Both the position numbers and the translations under genes were made by a program. Source: Gammaproteobacteria bacterium (GTDB lineage Bacteria > Pseudomonadota > Gammaproteobacteria > Xanthomonadales > Rhodanobacteraceae). From it: a stretch of DNA of 36,033 nt. The stretch covers positions 1-36,033 of the forward strand of contig JAJPHQ010000074.1 of assembly GCA_021325195.1 (NCBI GenBank), given 5' to 3'. Below the pieces are notes generated by a model, which did not search any database, was not told the DNA's origin, and saw nothing but the letters and a program-made list of their open reading frames with translations. Below are positions 1 to 9,152 of the stretch, piece by piece; the stretch's first letter is position 1, and each line of letters begins with the position of its first letter.

Positions 1-37
1 CAAAGGTTGGAGCCTCCGGGAAAGCCGGGGCGGTTCA
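1..37. mobile_element. Probable terminal end of an insertion sequence (IS3-like), rest outside window
   Basis: Read on the minus strand, the sequence from base 37 outward begins TGAACCGCCCCGG and continues with a CCGGAGGCTCC block. This resembles the terminal inverted repeats I remember for some IS3-family elements, which begin with TG. Exactly here the RHS-type reading frame stops resembling its family. No transposase is visible because only 37 bases of the element would be in the window. The assignment is from memory of the family and is uncertain. Confidence 0.4.
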
Positions 38-726
38 AACCCTTCGCCACCGTCGCTTGCGGTCACGCCGCAAGCAATCATCCAGTCGCGCTTGGTAACG
101 ATCTGAAAGCTGCCGCTTGCTGGCGTGTGCGTGTTGGCGGTGCCACGCGCCAGCAGAATCTGGTCGCCCCAACCTGGGACGATCAGGTGGTAGCCGTACC
201 ACCATTCGTTTGGGCTCCAGGTGTCCCCACCTTGCGATGAAGCCACTGGCGGCGGCGTGTTGAAATCGGTACAGCGTGACACATTCCCGCTGTTTCCAAC
301 TTGCCAGCCCGTGACATTTGCCTGGTCAGCCGCATAGGTCTCGATGCGCGGGATATCGAGATCCCAGTCGCCGAACGGCAGTTGCCGGTTCAAGTTGGTA
401 TAAAGCCCGCTGCTGCCGACTTCGAAGGAACGGCTGAGTTGCAGCGTCGGGCCGGTGCCCGGAACGCGGATGTCGGTGACATCGAACGACAAGTTGCCAT
501 CGTACGGATTGATGCGCTCACCGAACGGATGCGTGCCCAGCGCCGCCATATTCCGGGCAGCCGTGATCAGCTTTGAATATTCGTCAGTCGGCGAGACCTG
601 GGCGTAACACTGCACCGGCAGCCACAGCAGCGACCCCGCCACACCGCACGCGACAAGCCGTCGCGACCGCTTCCGGACAATCGTCCCCACGACGGCCCCC
701 TTTCCCTGAACCCGCTCCACGGGCAT
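1..726 (-). CDS. RHS-repeat-type secreted protein, N-terminal part only (probably interrupted)
   Basis: The minus-strand frame is open from an ATG at 726 to the window edge (242 codons). It starts with a basic n-region (RKRSRR), a hydrophobic core (LVACGVAGSLLWLPV) and a likely signal peptidase I site after YAQ, so the product is exported. The mature part carries INPYDGNLSFDVTDIRVPG and PTLQLSRSFEV, the pattern at the start of RHS/YD-repeat proteins, which are usually well over 1000 residues. After GEGF, near base 38, the sequence becomes Pro/Arg-rich and unlike the family, at the point where an IS end seems to begin. The gene is probably disrupted. AAGGAAG about 12 bases upstream could serve as ribosome binding site. 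A second ATG four bases upstream is out of frame. Family assignment is good; the biological role (toxin, adhesin or other) cannot be told from this fragment. Confidence 0.7.
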   Translation of the reverse strand, partial: MPVERVQGKGAVVGTIVRKRSRRLVACGVAGSLLWLPVQCYAQVSPTDEYSKLITAARNMAALGTHPFGERINPYDGNLSFDVTDIRVPGTGPTLQLSRSFEVGSSGLYTNLNRQLPFGDWDLDIPRIETYAADQANVTGWQVGNSGNVSRCTDFNTPPPVASSQGGDTWSPNEWWYGYHLIVPGWGDQILLARGTANTHTPASGSFQIVTKRDWMIACGVTASDGGEGFEPPRLSRRLQPL

Positions 727-783
727 CCATTCGGAGCTGCTTCCTTACTGCGAAGCACACCGCCTTGCACGGCGAGCGCGCGA

Positions 784-812
784 ATTCCGCGCCCCACTTA
801 TGGAAAAGTCAA
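784..812 (-). promoter_or_regulatory. Weak candidate promoter of the RHS-type gene
   Basis: On the minus strand TTGACT (812-807) is followed after 17 bases by CGGAAT (789-784). The -35 is good and the -10 is poor. It lies about 60 bases upstream of the RHS-type start. Nothing else was recognised in the 278-base gap 727-1004. Confidence 0.25.
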
Positions 813-1004
813 GCGGCAGTGCACAAACGCCGGGGTGGGTGCGCTTCTTGGGCTGAGCGAACAACCCCGATCGAACTGCTGCACCGTATGCCGGACAACG
901 CTGGTTGCGCACCGGCGATGGCGGATTGCACGCTTCCCGAGTGCGGTGCGGACATTTGCGGCCGGATGTGCAGTTGGCCCGGCGGGAGAACGGAAGCCTC
1001 GCCA

Positions 1005-1970
1005 TCAGGCGTGGCGGAAACCATCCGTGGCCCGCACCAGCGCATCGGTGATGCCGGGCTCGAACGCGGAGTGTCCGGCATCGGGGACGATTTCCAGCTT
1101 CGCCTGCGGCCAGGCGCGATGCAGATCCCAGGCGCTGCGCAACGGGCAGACCACGTCGTAGCGGCCCTGCACGATCACGCCCGGAATGTCGCGCAGCCTG
1201 TGCGCATCGCGCAGCAACTGATCGTCGTGCTCGAAGAAACCGCGGTTCACGAAATAGTGGTTCTCGATGCCGGCGAAGGCCAGCGCGAATTCGTCGCCCG
1301 CGCTGGACGCGATGTAATCCTGGTTCTGCAGCAGGAAGCTGGTCGAGGCTTCCCACACCGACCAGGCGCGCGCGGCGGCCAGCCGCACCGCGGGATCGTG
1401 CGAGGTCAGGCGGCGGTGGTACGCGGCCATCATGTCGCCGCGCTCGGCTTCCGGGATCATCGCCAGATACGGTTCCCAGGCGTCGGGAAACAGCATGCTG
1501 CAGCCGTCCTGGTAGAACCATTCCAGTTCCGCGCGGCGCAGCAGGAAGATGCCGCGCAAGACCAGTTCGGTCACGCGGTCGGGATGCGTTTCCGCGTAGG
1601 CCAGCGCCAGGGTCGAGCCCCACGAGCCGCCGAACACCTGCCAGCGCTCGATGCGCAGGTGCCGGCGCAGACGCTCGATGTCGGCGACCAGGTCCCAGGT
1701 GGTGTTCTCGCGCAGTTCCGCATGCGGCGTGGAACGCCCGCAGCCGCGCTGGTCGAACAGCACGATCCGGTACGCGGCGGGGTCGAAGAAGCGGCGGCAT
1801 TTCGGGTTGCATCCGGCACCGGGACCGCCGTGCAGGAACACCACCGGCTTGCCGTGCGGATTGCCGCATTGTTCGTAGTACAGCGTGTGCAGGTCCGAGA
1901 CTGGCAGCATGCCGCTGTCCCAGGGCTTGGTTTCGGGGTAAAGGGTGCGGCGTTGCGGCGACATATCCAT
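1005..1970 (-). CDS. pip: Proline iminopeptidase
   Basis: This 321-residue alpha/beta-hydrolase removes N-terminal proline from peptides (EC 3.4.11.5, peptidase family S33), probably in the cytoplasm because no signal peptide is seen. The oxyanion region is HGGPGAG (residues 47-53), the nucleophile elbow is GGSWGS with Ser116, and the remaining triad members are Asp272 (GRYDVV) and His300 (AGHS). The motifs DQRGCGRS, NTTWDLVADIERLR and ENHYF are typical of the Xanthomonas-type enzyme. The ATG at 1970 (MDMSPQRR) matches the usual family length. ATGs at 1982 and 1964 are in frame and possible, and no strong ribosome binding site decides between them. It is transcribed divergently from serA. Function is secure. 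Confidence 0.95.
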   Translation of the reverse strand: MDMSPQRRTLYPETKPWDSGMLPVSDLHTLYYEQCGNPHGKPVVFLHGGPGAGCNPKCRRFFDPAAYRIVLFDQRGCGRSTPHAELRENTTWDLVADIERLRRHLRIERWQVFGGSWGSTLALAYAETHPDRVTELVLRGIFLLRRAELEWFYQDGCSMLFPDAWEPYLAMIPEAERGDMMAAYHRRLTSHDPAVRLAAARAWSVWEASTSFLLQNQDYIASSAGDEFALAFAGIENHYFVNRGFFEHDDQLLRDAHRLRDIPGVIVQGRYDVVCPLRSAWDLHRAWPQAKLEIVPDAGHSAFEPGITDALVRATDGFRHA

Positions 1971-2069
1971 GGACGTGCCCATTCCGGACATTTCGGACAG
2001 CCCGGCAAGCCTAGCATTTCCGGGCGCGCTGCCCCACCATGACGGCCTTGCGGACGGCGCCGGATCGCC

Positions 2070-3302
2070 ATGAAGACTTCGTTTCCGAAGAAGGACATCA
2101 AGGTGCTGCTGCTGGAAGGCATCCACGCCAGCGCGGTGGAGGTGCTGGATGCCGCCGGTTACTGCAACGTGCAGCGTCACGACAAGGCGCTGCCGCGCGG
2201 GCAATTGCTGGAAGCGATCGCCGATGCGCACATCGTGGGCATCCGTTCGCGCACGCAGCTCGATGCCGAGGCGATCGCGCATGCGCGCCGCCTGCTGGCG
2301 ATCGGCTGTTTCTGCATCGGTACCAACCAGGTCGATCTCGCCGCCGCGCGCGAACGCGGCGTGCCGGTCTTCAACGCGCCGTATTCCAACACCCGCAGCG
2401 TGGCGGAGCTGGTGATCGCCGAAGCGATCCTGCTGATGCGTCGGGTGCCCGAACGCAACGCCTCGTGCCACCGCGGCGGCTGGATCAAGTCGGCCGAGGG
2501 CAGTTACGAGGTGCGCGGCAAGACGATCGGCATCGTCGGCTACGGCCACATCGGCACGCAGGTCGGCGTGCTGGCCGAAGCGCTGGGCATGCACGTGCTG
2601 TTCCACGACATCGAGGCCAAGCTGGCGCTGGGCAACGCGGCACCGGCGAAGGATCTGGACGACCTTCTGACGCGCTCGGACATCGTGACCCTGCACGTGC
2701 CGCAGACACCGGCCACCGCCAACCTGATCGGCGCCGCGCAGCTCGCGCGCATGCGCCGTGGCGCGGTACTGCTGAATGCCTCGCGCGGCAACGTGGTGGA
2801 CATCGATGCGCTGGCCTCGGCGTTGCGCGAAGGGCGGCTCGCCGGCGCCGCGGTGGACGTGTTTCCGGTGGAACCCCGGAGCAGCGAGGAGACCTTCCAG
2901 TCGCCGCTGCGCGAATTCGACAACGTGCTGCTGACGCCGCACGTGGGCGGCAGCACCCAGGAAGCGCAACTCAACATCGGCACCGAGGTCGCGGCCAAGC
3001 TGGTGCGTTACAGCGACAACGGCTCCACCCTTTCCGCCGTCAACTTCCCGGAAGTGTCGCTGCCCGGACACAAGGGCAGCCGGCGGCTGCTGCACATCCA
3101 CCGCAACGTGCCGGGCATGCTGTCGCGGATCAACGAGGCCTTCTCGGAAAGCGGCATCAACATCGACGGCCAATACCTGCAGACCGACGGCGACATCGGC
3201 TACGTGGTGATCGACGTGTCGGCGCCGGAAGCGCAATCGGAAGGCTTGCGCGAACGGCTCGCGGCGATTCCGGGAACCGTCAGGACGCGGTTGCTGTATT
3301 GA
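2070..3302 (+). CDS. serA: D-3-phosphoglycerate dehydrogenase (ACT-domain, E. coli type)
   Basis: This is the first enzyme of serine synthesis, oxidising 3-phosphoglycerate to 3-phosphohydroxypyruvate with NAD. The product has 410 residues, the length of the E. coli enzyme. The Rossmann motif GYGHIG is at 157-162. Catalytic residues are Arg239 (NASRGNVVD), Glu268 and His291 (TPHVGGS). The C-terminal ACT domain (about 338-410) keeps His344, Asn346 and Asn364, which bind L-serine in the E. coli enzyme, so feedback inhibition by serine is expected. The substrate-loop signature IGCFCIGTNQVDL is intact. The ATG at 2070 has only GGAT as ribosome binding site, but the N-terminus aligns with E. coli. 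The 87-base gap to pip must hold both promoters; I could not assign them. A REP-like palindrome follows the stop. Confidence 0.97.
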   Translation: MKTSFPKKDIKVLLLEGIHASAVEVLDAAGYCNVQRHDKALPRGQLLEAIADAHIVGIRSRTQLDAEAIAHARRLLAIGCFCIGTNQVDLAAARERGVPVFNAPYSNTRSVAELVIAEAILLMRRVPERNASCHRGGWIKSAEGSYEVRGKTIGIVGYGHIGTQVGVLAEALGMHVLFHDIEAKLALGNAAPAKDLDDLLTRSDIVTLHVPQTPATANLIGAAQLARMRRGAVLLNASRGNVVDIDALASALREGRLAGAAVDVFPVEPRSSEETFQSPLREFDNVLLTPHVGGSTQEAQLNIGTEVAAKLVRYSDNGSTLSAVNFPEVSLPGHKGSRRLLHIHRNVPGMLSRINEAFSESGINIDGQYLQTDGDIGYVVIDVSAPEAQSEGLRERLAAIPGTVRTRLLY

Positions 3303-3307
3303 GTTGC

Positions 3308-3383
3308 GCAGGAGCGCGCCATGCGCGCGACCGGAATCGCCGGGATGCTCGAGGGTCGGTTCGCGGTCGAGGGCCGCTCCTGC
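3308..3383. repeat. REP-like palindromic element between convergent genes
   Basis: GCAGGAGCG (3308-3316) is perfectly inverted at 3375-3383. Inside it lies a smaller hairpin GCGCGC (3314-3319) with GCGCGC (3323-3328). Palindromes starting with a GGAGCG-type arm are common dispersed intergenic elements in Xanthomonadales. It sits between serA and the convergent VOC gene and could end transcription from both sides. It has no T-tract. Confidence 0.6.
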
Positions 3384-3441
3384 CAAAACACGCCCGAGGC
3401 GCGGGAAACGTCGCGCGTCCGGCACCGAAGTGCAACATCAA

Positions 3442-3795
3442 TCAGTGGCGCACCACATGCGGCCTGGGATGCCGCGGTTGGTAAACGCCCAGTTTGCCGC
3501 CTGCCGGCAGCGCGAGTTCTGTAAGCAGACCCCACCCCTGATCTTGCACGGGCGTGCAGGCAACGCCCTGCTGTTTCATTTCGGCGACGAAGGCATCCAC
3601 GTCGTCGCACATCAGGTACAGCTCGTGCTTGCCGTTCGTTTTCGATTCGTGCACCGCGGCTTCCGCCTGAGGAAGCCCGAATATCAGGTATCCGCCGCGT
3701 GCATCGACATGCGGAAACTTGAGCACGTCGCGCAGAAACGCCCTGTCAGCTACGGGATCGGTGCTGTAGAGGATTGCATGGGCACCAATGATCAT
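3442..3795 (-). CDS. VOC-fold (glyoxalase/bleomycin resistance-like) protein
   Basis: This 117-residue protein has the two-module beta-alpha-beta pattern of the vicinal oxygen chelate superfamily: [20 protein letters not shown] at the start, YLIFGLP and AEAAVHES in the first module, then [21 protein letters not shown] and GVYQPRHP. His5, Glu49 and Glu58 are possible metal ligands, but the set is not complete enough to name an enzyme. Without a clear substrate motif it could be a dioxygenase-like enzyme or a ligand-binding protein. The ATG at 3795 is chosen because GGAGG precedes it by 7 bases; a longer frame reaching into the tRNA side lacks such a site. It lies just downstream of tRNA-Pro on the same strand, a position often used by mobile DNA, although its base composition is not strikingly different. 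Confidence 0.8.
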   Translation of the reverse strand: MIIGAHAILYSTDPVADRAFLRDVLKFPHVDARGGYLIFGLPQAEAAVHESKTNGKHELYLMCDDVDAFVAEMKQQGVACTPVQDQGWGLLTELALPAGGKLGVYQPRHPRPHVVRH

Positions 3796-3824
3796 GGCGT
3801 ACCTCCGAAAAGGTCTCGAACCAG

Positions 3825-3846
3825 TTCTCATCAGGGAAGATGAGAA
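3825..3846 (-). terminator. Hairpin just downstream of tRNA-Pro
   Basis: TTCTCATC and GATGAGAA form a perfect 8-base-pair stem with a 6-base loop, 5 bases after the encoded CCA of tRNA-Pro. There is no T-run on the minus strand, so it may be a processing or rho-linked end rather than a classical intrinsic terminator. Confidence 0.4.
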
Positions 3847-3851
3847 AACGT

Positions 3852-3928
3852 TGGTCGGGGCGGCGGGATTCGAACCCACGACCTCCTGCCCCCCAGGCAG
3901 ATGCGCTACCAGGCTGCGCTACGCCCCG
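3852..3928 (-). tRNA. tRNA-Pro (anticodon GGG)
   Basis: The minus strand folds as a tRNA of 77 bases including an encoded CCA. The acceptor stem is CGGGGCG with CGCCCCG, the D-arm contains GCGCAGCCTGGTAGCGC, the T-arm contains GGTTCGAATCC, and the anticodon loop is CTGGGGG with anticodon GGG. It reads CCC/CCU proline codons. It follows the merR gene by 69 bases on the same strand, an order I recall from other gammaproteobacteria (ihfA-merR-tRNA-Pro). Confidence 0.97.
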
Positions 3929-3997
3929 ACCGTTTGGTGACCATGCATGATAGCCGATCGGCGCCGGCCACGCCGGTGGCCGGAAAATCGCTGGGAT

Positions 3998-4369
3998 TCA
4001 GGCCCTGCGGATCGGTTCGCGCAGGATCTGCAGCAGCTGTTCCAGTTCCAGCCGCATCTGGCGCACGATCTGGTGCGAGATGGATGCCTCCATCTTGCCC
4101 TGCTGGCCTTCCAGCCGCGCGCGCGCGCCGGTGATGGTGAAACCCTGGTCGTAAAGCAGCGCGCGGATCTGCCGGATCATCAGCACGTCGTGACGCTGGT
4201 AGTAGCGCCGGTTGCCGCGCCGCTTCACGGGCTTCAGCGCCGGGAACTCCTGTTCCCAGTAACGCAGCACGTGCGGCTTGACCGCGCACAGTTCGCTCAC
4301 CTCGCCGATGGTGAAGTAGCGCTTGGCGGGGATCGCGGGAAGTTCGTTATTGCTGCCCTGGTCCAGCAT
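3998..4369 (-). CDS. MerR-family transcriptional regulator (ihfA-linked)
   Basis: This 123-residue DNA-binding protein has an N-terminal winged helix-turn-helix (about 17-60: [20 protein letters not shown], then [20 protein letters not shown]), followed by an alpha-helical region likely to dimerise as a coiled coil (about 85-118). It lacks the C-terminal cysteines of metal-sensing MerR proteins, so a metal ligand is not indicated; the effector is unknown. The ATG at 4369 overlaps the end of ihfA by 23 bases, suggesting translational coupling. This small regulator is a conserved neighbour of ihfA in many gammaproteobacteria. Its targets cannot be told from the sequence. Confidence 0.9.
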   Translation of the reverse strand: MLDQGSNNELPAIPAKRYFTIGEVSELCAVKPHVLRYWEQEFPALKPVKRRGNRRYYQRHDVLMIRQIRALLYDQGFTITGARARLEGQQGKMEASISHQIVRQMRLELEQLLQILREPIRRA

Positions 4370-4649
4370 TGCTCTCGACCCTGAGTTTCAGCTTCTGTCC
4401 CGGACGGAACGTGACCACGCGGCGTGCGGAGATCGGAATCTCCTCGCCGGTCTTGGGATTGCGCCCGGGCCGCTGGTTCTTGTCGCGCAGGTCGAAGTTG
4501 CCGAACCCCGACAGCTTCACCTGCTCCCCCCGTTCCAGCGCCTCGCGCAGCACCTCGAAGAAGGCGTCCACGCATTCCTTGGCCTCGCGCTTGTTGAGCC
4601 CGACGTCGAGGAACAGGCGCTCGGCCATTTCCGCTTTAGTGAGCGTCAT
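4347..4649 (-). CDS. ihfA: Integration host factor subunit alpha
   Basis: IHF-alpha pairs with IHF-beta to bind and sharply bend DNA in recombination, replication and transcription. The 100-residue product matches the family length, starts [13 protein letters not shown], and has the HU/IHF arm [14 protein letters not shown] with the intercalating proline at position 65. The ATG at 4649 lies one base after the stop of pheT, so translation is probably coupled to pheT. Placement after pheST is standard in gammaproteobacteria. Confidence 0.97.
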   Translation of the reverse strand: MTLTKAEMAERLFLDVGLNKREAKECVDAFFEVLREALERGEQVKLSGFGNFDLRDKNQRPGRNPKTGEEIPISARRVVTFRPGQKLKLRVESNAGPGQQ

Positions 4650-4650
4650 C

Positions 4651-7038
4651 TCAGCCTCTCAACCTTGCCCCGAAATCGCGTGCCAGAAGCGCCAGGGCTT
4701 CCGCTACGCAGCGGTCCGCGTCCTCGTCCGTAAGCGTGCGGGAACCGTCCTGCAAAATCAACCCCATAGCGACACTCTTTCGATCTTTTGTCAAGCCCGG
4801 ACCGTGAAAACAGTCGAAAATCACGACATCCGTCAAGATTGCGCCCAATCCCGAACGCACCGCCGCCTCGATTTGCGCCCATTCCACGGCTTCGGGCAAC
4901 TCCACCGCGAGATCGCGGCGGATGGCCGGAAAACGCGGCAACTCCGCCGCCGCCGGGATCACGCGCCGGCGCAACGGTTCCAGCTCGACCTCGAACGCAT
5001 ACACCTCGACGCCGAGATCGAGGCGTTTCTGCAACGCCGGATGCAGCGCGCCGATCGCGCCCGCCACGATGCCGTTGCACAGCACCCGCGCGCCGCGGCC
5101 GGGATGAACCCAGGGCGGCAATGCGTCATGGTCGAAGGTCCACGAGCGCGGCGACCCGGACAAATCCAGCAATGACTGCAGGTCGCCCTTCAGGTCGAAG
5201 AAATCCAGCGTCCGCGCCGGTTCGCCCCATTGCTCGGCGTGCGCACTGCCGCAAGCGACCGCCGCGAGCATCGCCGTTTCGATCGGCGCGGCGTTCTCCC
5301 GGTCCCGCCTCGCGAACACCACGCCACTCTCGAACAGCCGCACCCTGGCCTGCTGGCGGTTGCGGTTGCGGCGGAGGGCCTCGACCAGCCCCGGCAGCAG
5401 CGAGGGGCGCATCACCGCCATTTCCGCGGACAGCGGATTGGCCAGCGGCACCGCATGTCCGTCGAGCTGCCAGTCCTTCAACAACCGCGGATCGACGAAG
5501 GCGTAGCAGATCGCTTCGTGAAAATCGCGCGCGGCGAGTTGCGCAGCCAATGCGTCCCCCGCCAGCAGCGTTTCGTCGTCGCGCGGGGCCGGCGGCGCGC
5601 CCCCGGGCAGGCGGGCGGGGATCGCGTCGTAGCCGTGGATGCGCGCGACCTCCTCGATCAAGTCCTCCTCATGCTCGATGTCGAAGCGCCTCGATGGCGG
5701 AATCACGCGCCAGCCATCACCCGCCGCATCGACCTGCATGCCCAGCGCGGTCAGGATTTTTTCGACCCGGGCGTCGTCGATGGTGATGCCCAGCACACGC
5801 GCGATCCGCGCACGGCGCAGGACCACCGGATCGCGGCGCGGCAGGTGCGCGGGCAGCACGGCCTCGATGACTTCGCCCGCCCCGCCGCCGCAGATGTCCA
5901 GCAACAGCGCGGTCGCACGCTCGATTGCCGCGCGCGGCAGCCCGGGATCGACGCCGCGCTCGAAGCGATGCGCGGCGTCGGTGGCGAGACCGAGCCTGCG
6001 CGCACGGCCCATGATCGCGGCCGGACTGAAATGCGCGGCTTCCAGGAACACGTCGCGGGTAGCCTCGGTGACACGCGAATCGAAACCGCCCATCACGCCG
6101 GCCAGCGCCAGCGGCCTGCGCTCGTCCGCGATCAGGAGAAAGTCGGGATCCACCCTCACTTCGCTGCCGTCGAGCAGCCTCAGCGTTTCGCCCGCACGCG
6201 CCCGGCGCACCACGATCGCGCCGTCCAGCCTCGCCTCGTCGAAGGCGTGCAGCGGCTGGCCGGTTTCCAGCATCACGTAGTTGGCGACATCGACCACCGC
6301 GTTGATCGGCTTGACGCCTGCGGCGCGCAGGCGCTGGGCCAGCCACGCGGGCGTCGGCGCTAACATGTCGATGTCGCGCACGGCGCGGCCGAGGTAACGC
6401 GGGCAGTCGGCGCCGGCTTCGAGACGAATCGTGCGTGGTGCGGCGATCCTTGCTGCAACCGGCGCTGCTTCGAACGGGGTGGCCCGCGTGCCGAATTCCG
6501 CCGCGACTTCGTCGGCCAGTCCCAGCATCCCGAGGCAATCGCCGCGGTTGGGGGTCAATTCCACCTCGATGGAAGCGTCCGGCAGGCCGAGATAGTCGGC
6601 CAGCGGCTTGCCGATCGGCGCATCGTTCGGCAGTTCCATCAGGCCCGACGCGTCGGCGTCGATGCCGAGTTCCTTCGCCGAGCACAGCATGCCCTGCGAT
6701 TCGAGGCCGCGCAGCCTCGCAGCCTTGATCGTGACGCCGTTCGGCAGCGTCGCGCCGGGCATGGCCAGCGGCGCGACCAGACCGGCACGCGCATTGGGCG
6801 CGCCGCACACGATCTGCACCTCGCCCTTGCCGCCATCCACCCGGCACACGCGCAGCCTGTCGGCATCGGGATGCGGTTCGCAGGCGAGGATGCGCGCCAC
6901 GATCACGCCCTCCAGCGGTCCACCGATCGGCTCGGTGCCCGCCACTTCCAGCCCGCACATGGTCAGGCGCTTCGTCAGCGCCGCGCGATCGGCGGGGATC
7001 TCGACCAGGGCACGCAGCCAGTTTTCCGAAAATTTCAT
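4651..7038 (-). CDS. pheT: Phenylalanyl-tRNA synthetase beta subunit
   Basis: PheT is the large subunit of the (alpha-beta)2 enzyme that charges tRNA-Phe and carries the editing site. The product has 795 residues, as in E. coli. Domains in order: the EMAP/OB-like tRNA-binding domain (about 39-150), the B3/B4 editing domain (about 210-370), the B5 domain (about 400-470), the catalytic-like core, and the C-terminal ferredoxin-fold anticodon-binding domain (about 700-795, with [18 protein letters not shown] near its start). The ATG at 7038 ([14 protein letters not shown]) is chosen by family N-terminus. The frame is open further upstream, but that part runs into a tandem repeat and is not family sequence. 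Cotranscribed with pheS and ihfA. Confidence 0.97.
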   Translation of the reverse strand: MKFSENWLRALVEIPADRAALTKRLTMCGLEVAGTEPIGGPLEGVIVARILACEPHPDADRLRVCRVDGGKGEVQIVCGAPNARAGLVAPLAMPGATLPNGVTIKAARLRGLESQGMLCSAKELGIDADASGLMELPNDAPIGKPLADYLGLPDASIEVELTPNRGDCLGMLGLADEVAAEFGTRATPFEAAPVAARIAAPRTIRLEAGADCPRYLGRAVRDIDMLAPTPAWLAQRLRAAGVKPINAVVDVANYVMLETGQPLHAFDEARLDGAIVVRRARAGETLRLLDGSEVRVDPDFLLIADERRPLALAGVMGGFDSRVTEATRDVFLEAAHFSPAAIMGRARRLGLATDAAHRFERGVDPGLPRAAIERATALLLDICGGGAGEVIEAVLPAHLPRRDPVVLRRARIARVLGITIDDARVEKILTALGMQVDAAGDGWRVIPPSRRFDIEHEEDLIEEVARIHGYDAIPARLPGGAPPAPRDDETLLAGDALAAQLAARDFHEAICYAFVDPRLLKDWQLDGHAVPLANPLSAEMAVMRPSLLPGLVEALRRNRNRQQARVRLFESGVVFARRDRENAAPIETAMLAAVACGSAHAEQWGEPARTLDFFDLKGDLQSLLDLSGSPRSWTFDHDALPPWVHPGRGARVLCNGIVAGAIGALHPALQKRLDLGVEVYAFEVELEPLRRRVIPAAAELPRFPAIRRDLAVELPEAVEWAQIEAAVRSGLGAILTDVVIFDCFHGPGLTKDRKSVAMGLILQDGSRTLTDEDADRCVAEALALLARDFGARLRG

Positions 7039-7046
7039 AGTGAAGC

Positions 7047-7189
7047 CGGGACTCGGGACTCGGGACTCGGGACTCGCGCTAAAGCAAAAGACAAGTAACA
7101 CATGCAACACCATCCAGATTGACTGTTGACAGACACCCGAAAAAACACCGATTCACGTTGCCCTGCCGAATCCCGAGTCCCGAGTCCCG
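7047..7189. repeat. Inverted arrays of a 7-base repeat between pheS and pheT
   Basis: Four perfect tandem copies of CGGGACT occupy 7047-7074. Three inverted copies occupy 7169-7189: AATCCCG, then AGTCCCG twice. The 94 bases between the arrays are richer in A and T than the surroundings. Transcribed with the operon, the arrays could pair into a stem of about 21 base pairs just upstream of the pheT start. Tandem heptamers of this kind are a known feature of Xanthomonadales intergenic DNA. Confidence 0.8.
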
Positions 7190-7203
7190 AAATTCGACTT
7201 TCA

Positions 7204-8259
<1,056 letters not shown>

Positions 8260-8295
8260 TCATAACGCCGGGCACCCCGTGCCGGAACGGTTGTT

Positions 8296-8655
8296 TCAAG
8301 CAGCCAGGCTGGCCTTGGCCTTCTCGGCGACCGCGCCGAACGCGGCAATGTCGTGCACGGCCAGGTCGGCCAGCACCTTGCGGTCGATCGCGATGCCGGC
8401 CTTGTCGAGTCCCGCGATCAGGCGGCTGTACGACAGCCCGAATTGGCGCGCGGCCGCGTTGATGCGCACGATCCACAGCGCGCGGAACTGGCGCTTCTTC
8501 TGCTTGCGTCCGATGTAGGCGTACTGCCGGGCCTTGGTGACCGCCTGCTTGGCGACGCGATAGACCTTGCGGCGGGCGTTGTAGTAGCCCTTGGCGGCCT
8601 TGAGGGTTTTCTTGTGACGCGCACGCGCGGTGACGCCACGCTTGACTCGTGCCAT
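8296..8655 (-). CDS. rplT: 50S ribosomal protein L20
   Basis: L20 binds 23S rRNA early in assembly of the large subunit, and in several bacteria it represses its own operon. The 119-residue product has the typical start [16 protein letters not shown], the conserved [18 protein letters not shown] and the core [16 protein letters not shown], then [14 protein letters not shown]. The ATG at 8655 is preceded by GGAGAG. It follows rpmI by 12 bases and is surely cotranscribed with it. Confidence 0.98.
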   Translation of the reverse strand: MARVKRGVTARARHKKTLKAAKGYYNARRKVYRVAKQAVTKARQYAYIGRKQKKRQFRALWIVRINAAARQFGLSYSRLIAGLDKAGIAIDRKVLADLAVHDIAAFGAVAEKAKASLAA

Positions 8656-8667
8656 GGTCGTCTCTCC

Positions 8668-8865
8668 TTACGAGTAGGGCAGCATGCGCGCGACGCGGCC
8701 TGCGTCGCACTTGCGCACGTGGTTGGTGGCGCGCAGGTTGCGCTTCCGCTTGGTCGCCTTCTTGGTCAGGATGTGCGACTTGAAGGCGTGGCCGGCCTTG
8801 AACTTGCCGGTGGCGGTCTTGCGGAACCGCTTGGCAGCGGCCCGGTTGGTCTTGATCTTGGGCAT
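8668..8865 (-). CDS. rpmI: 50S ribosomal protein L35
   Basis: The 65-residue basic protein starts [14 protein letters not shown] and has [17 protein letters not shown] and KRKRNLR, the L35 family pattern and length. The ATG at 8865 is the family start; the frame stays open upstream into the leader but is not coding there. Its leader holds a long hairpin that may serve in autogenous control. Neighbours are infC upstream and rplT downstream. Confidence 0.97.
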   Translation of the reverse strand: MPKIKTNRAAAKRFRKTATGKFKAGHAFKSHILTKKATKRKRNLRATNHVRKCDAGRVARMLPYS

Positions 8866-8906
8866 GACGACAACTCCGTTTCGGTTTTGGTGACTGACCG
8901 GGGCGC

Positions 8907-8972
8907 CCGACCACTTGCATACACAATGCTGTTTCGCGTTTCGCGAAGCGCCTCGCGTATTCAAGTGGTCGG
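8907..8972 (-). promoter_or_regulatory. Long hairpin in the rpmI-rplT leader, candidate L20 autoregulatory site
   Basis: CCGACCACTTG (8907-8917) is perfectly inverted at 8962-8972, an 11-base-pair stem that continues after one mismatch with ATAC/GTAT. The apex holds another 6-base-pair hairpin, TTCGCG-TTT-CGCGAA (8933-8947). The structure ends about 40 bases before the rpmI start. L20 represses rpmI-rplT through structured leaders in E. coli and Bacillus; that this hairpin does so here is an inference from position. Confidence 0.55.
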
Positions 8973-9100
8973 AGCTTTCCGTCCCTGCCCTGGTCGGCTT
9001 GTTGCGGCGCCGTGGCTGCCGCGTTTCCGCCGGATGTTCCCCATCCGGCCAGTGCGCTCCAATGAAACGGAGGCGCGTATTACTTGCCCCGCATCCCTTC

Positions 9101-9147
9101 CCCTCTCCGGGCCCGGCTTCCTGCCTCGCCAGGAGACCCGGACTTGA
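9101..9147. repeat. Dispersed intergenic repeat, copy A
   Basis: This pyrimidine-rich segment in the infC-rpmI gap shares about 40 of 47 positions with 12016-12062, including the 20-base identity GCCCGGCTTCCTGCCTCGCC. Both copies lie in non-coding DNA of the same cluster and in the same orientation. Confidence 0.6.
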
Positions 9148-9152
9148 TCAAC

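Noticed and set aside
573-2042. Open frame of 489 codons on the plus strand over the RHS and pip region
   Set aside because: Arg/Gln/Ala-rich shadow antisense to pip; no motif.
1986-3425. Long open frame antisense to serA joined to the pip frame (806 codons in total)
   Set aside because: Only the pip part has family motifs; the rest is His/Arg-rich antisense shadow of serA in high-GC DNA.
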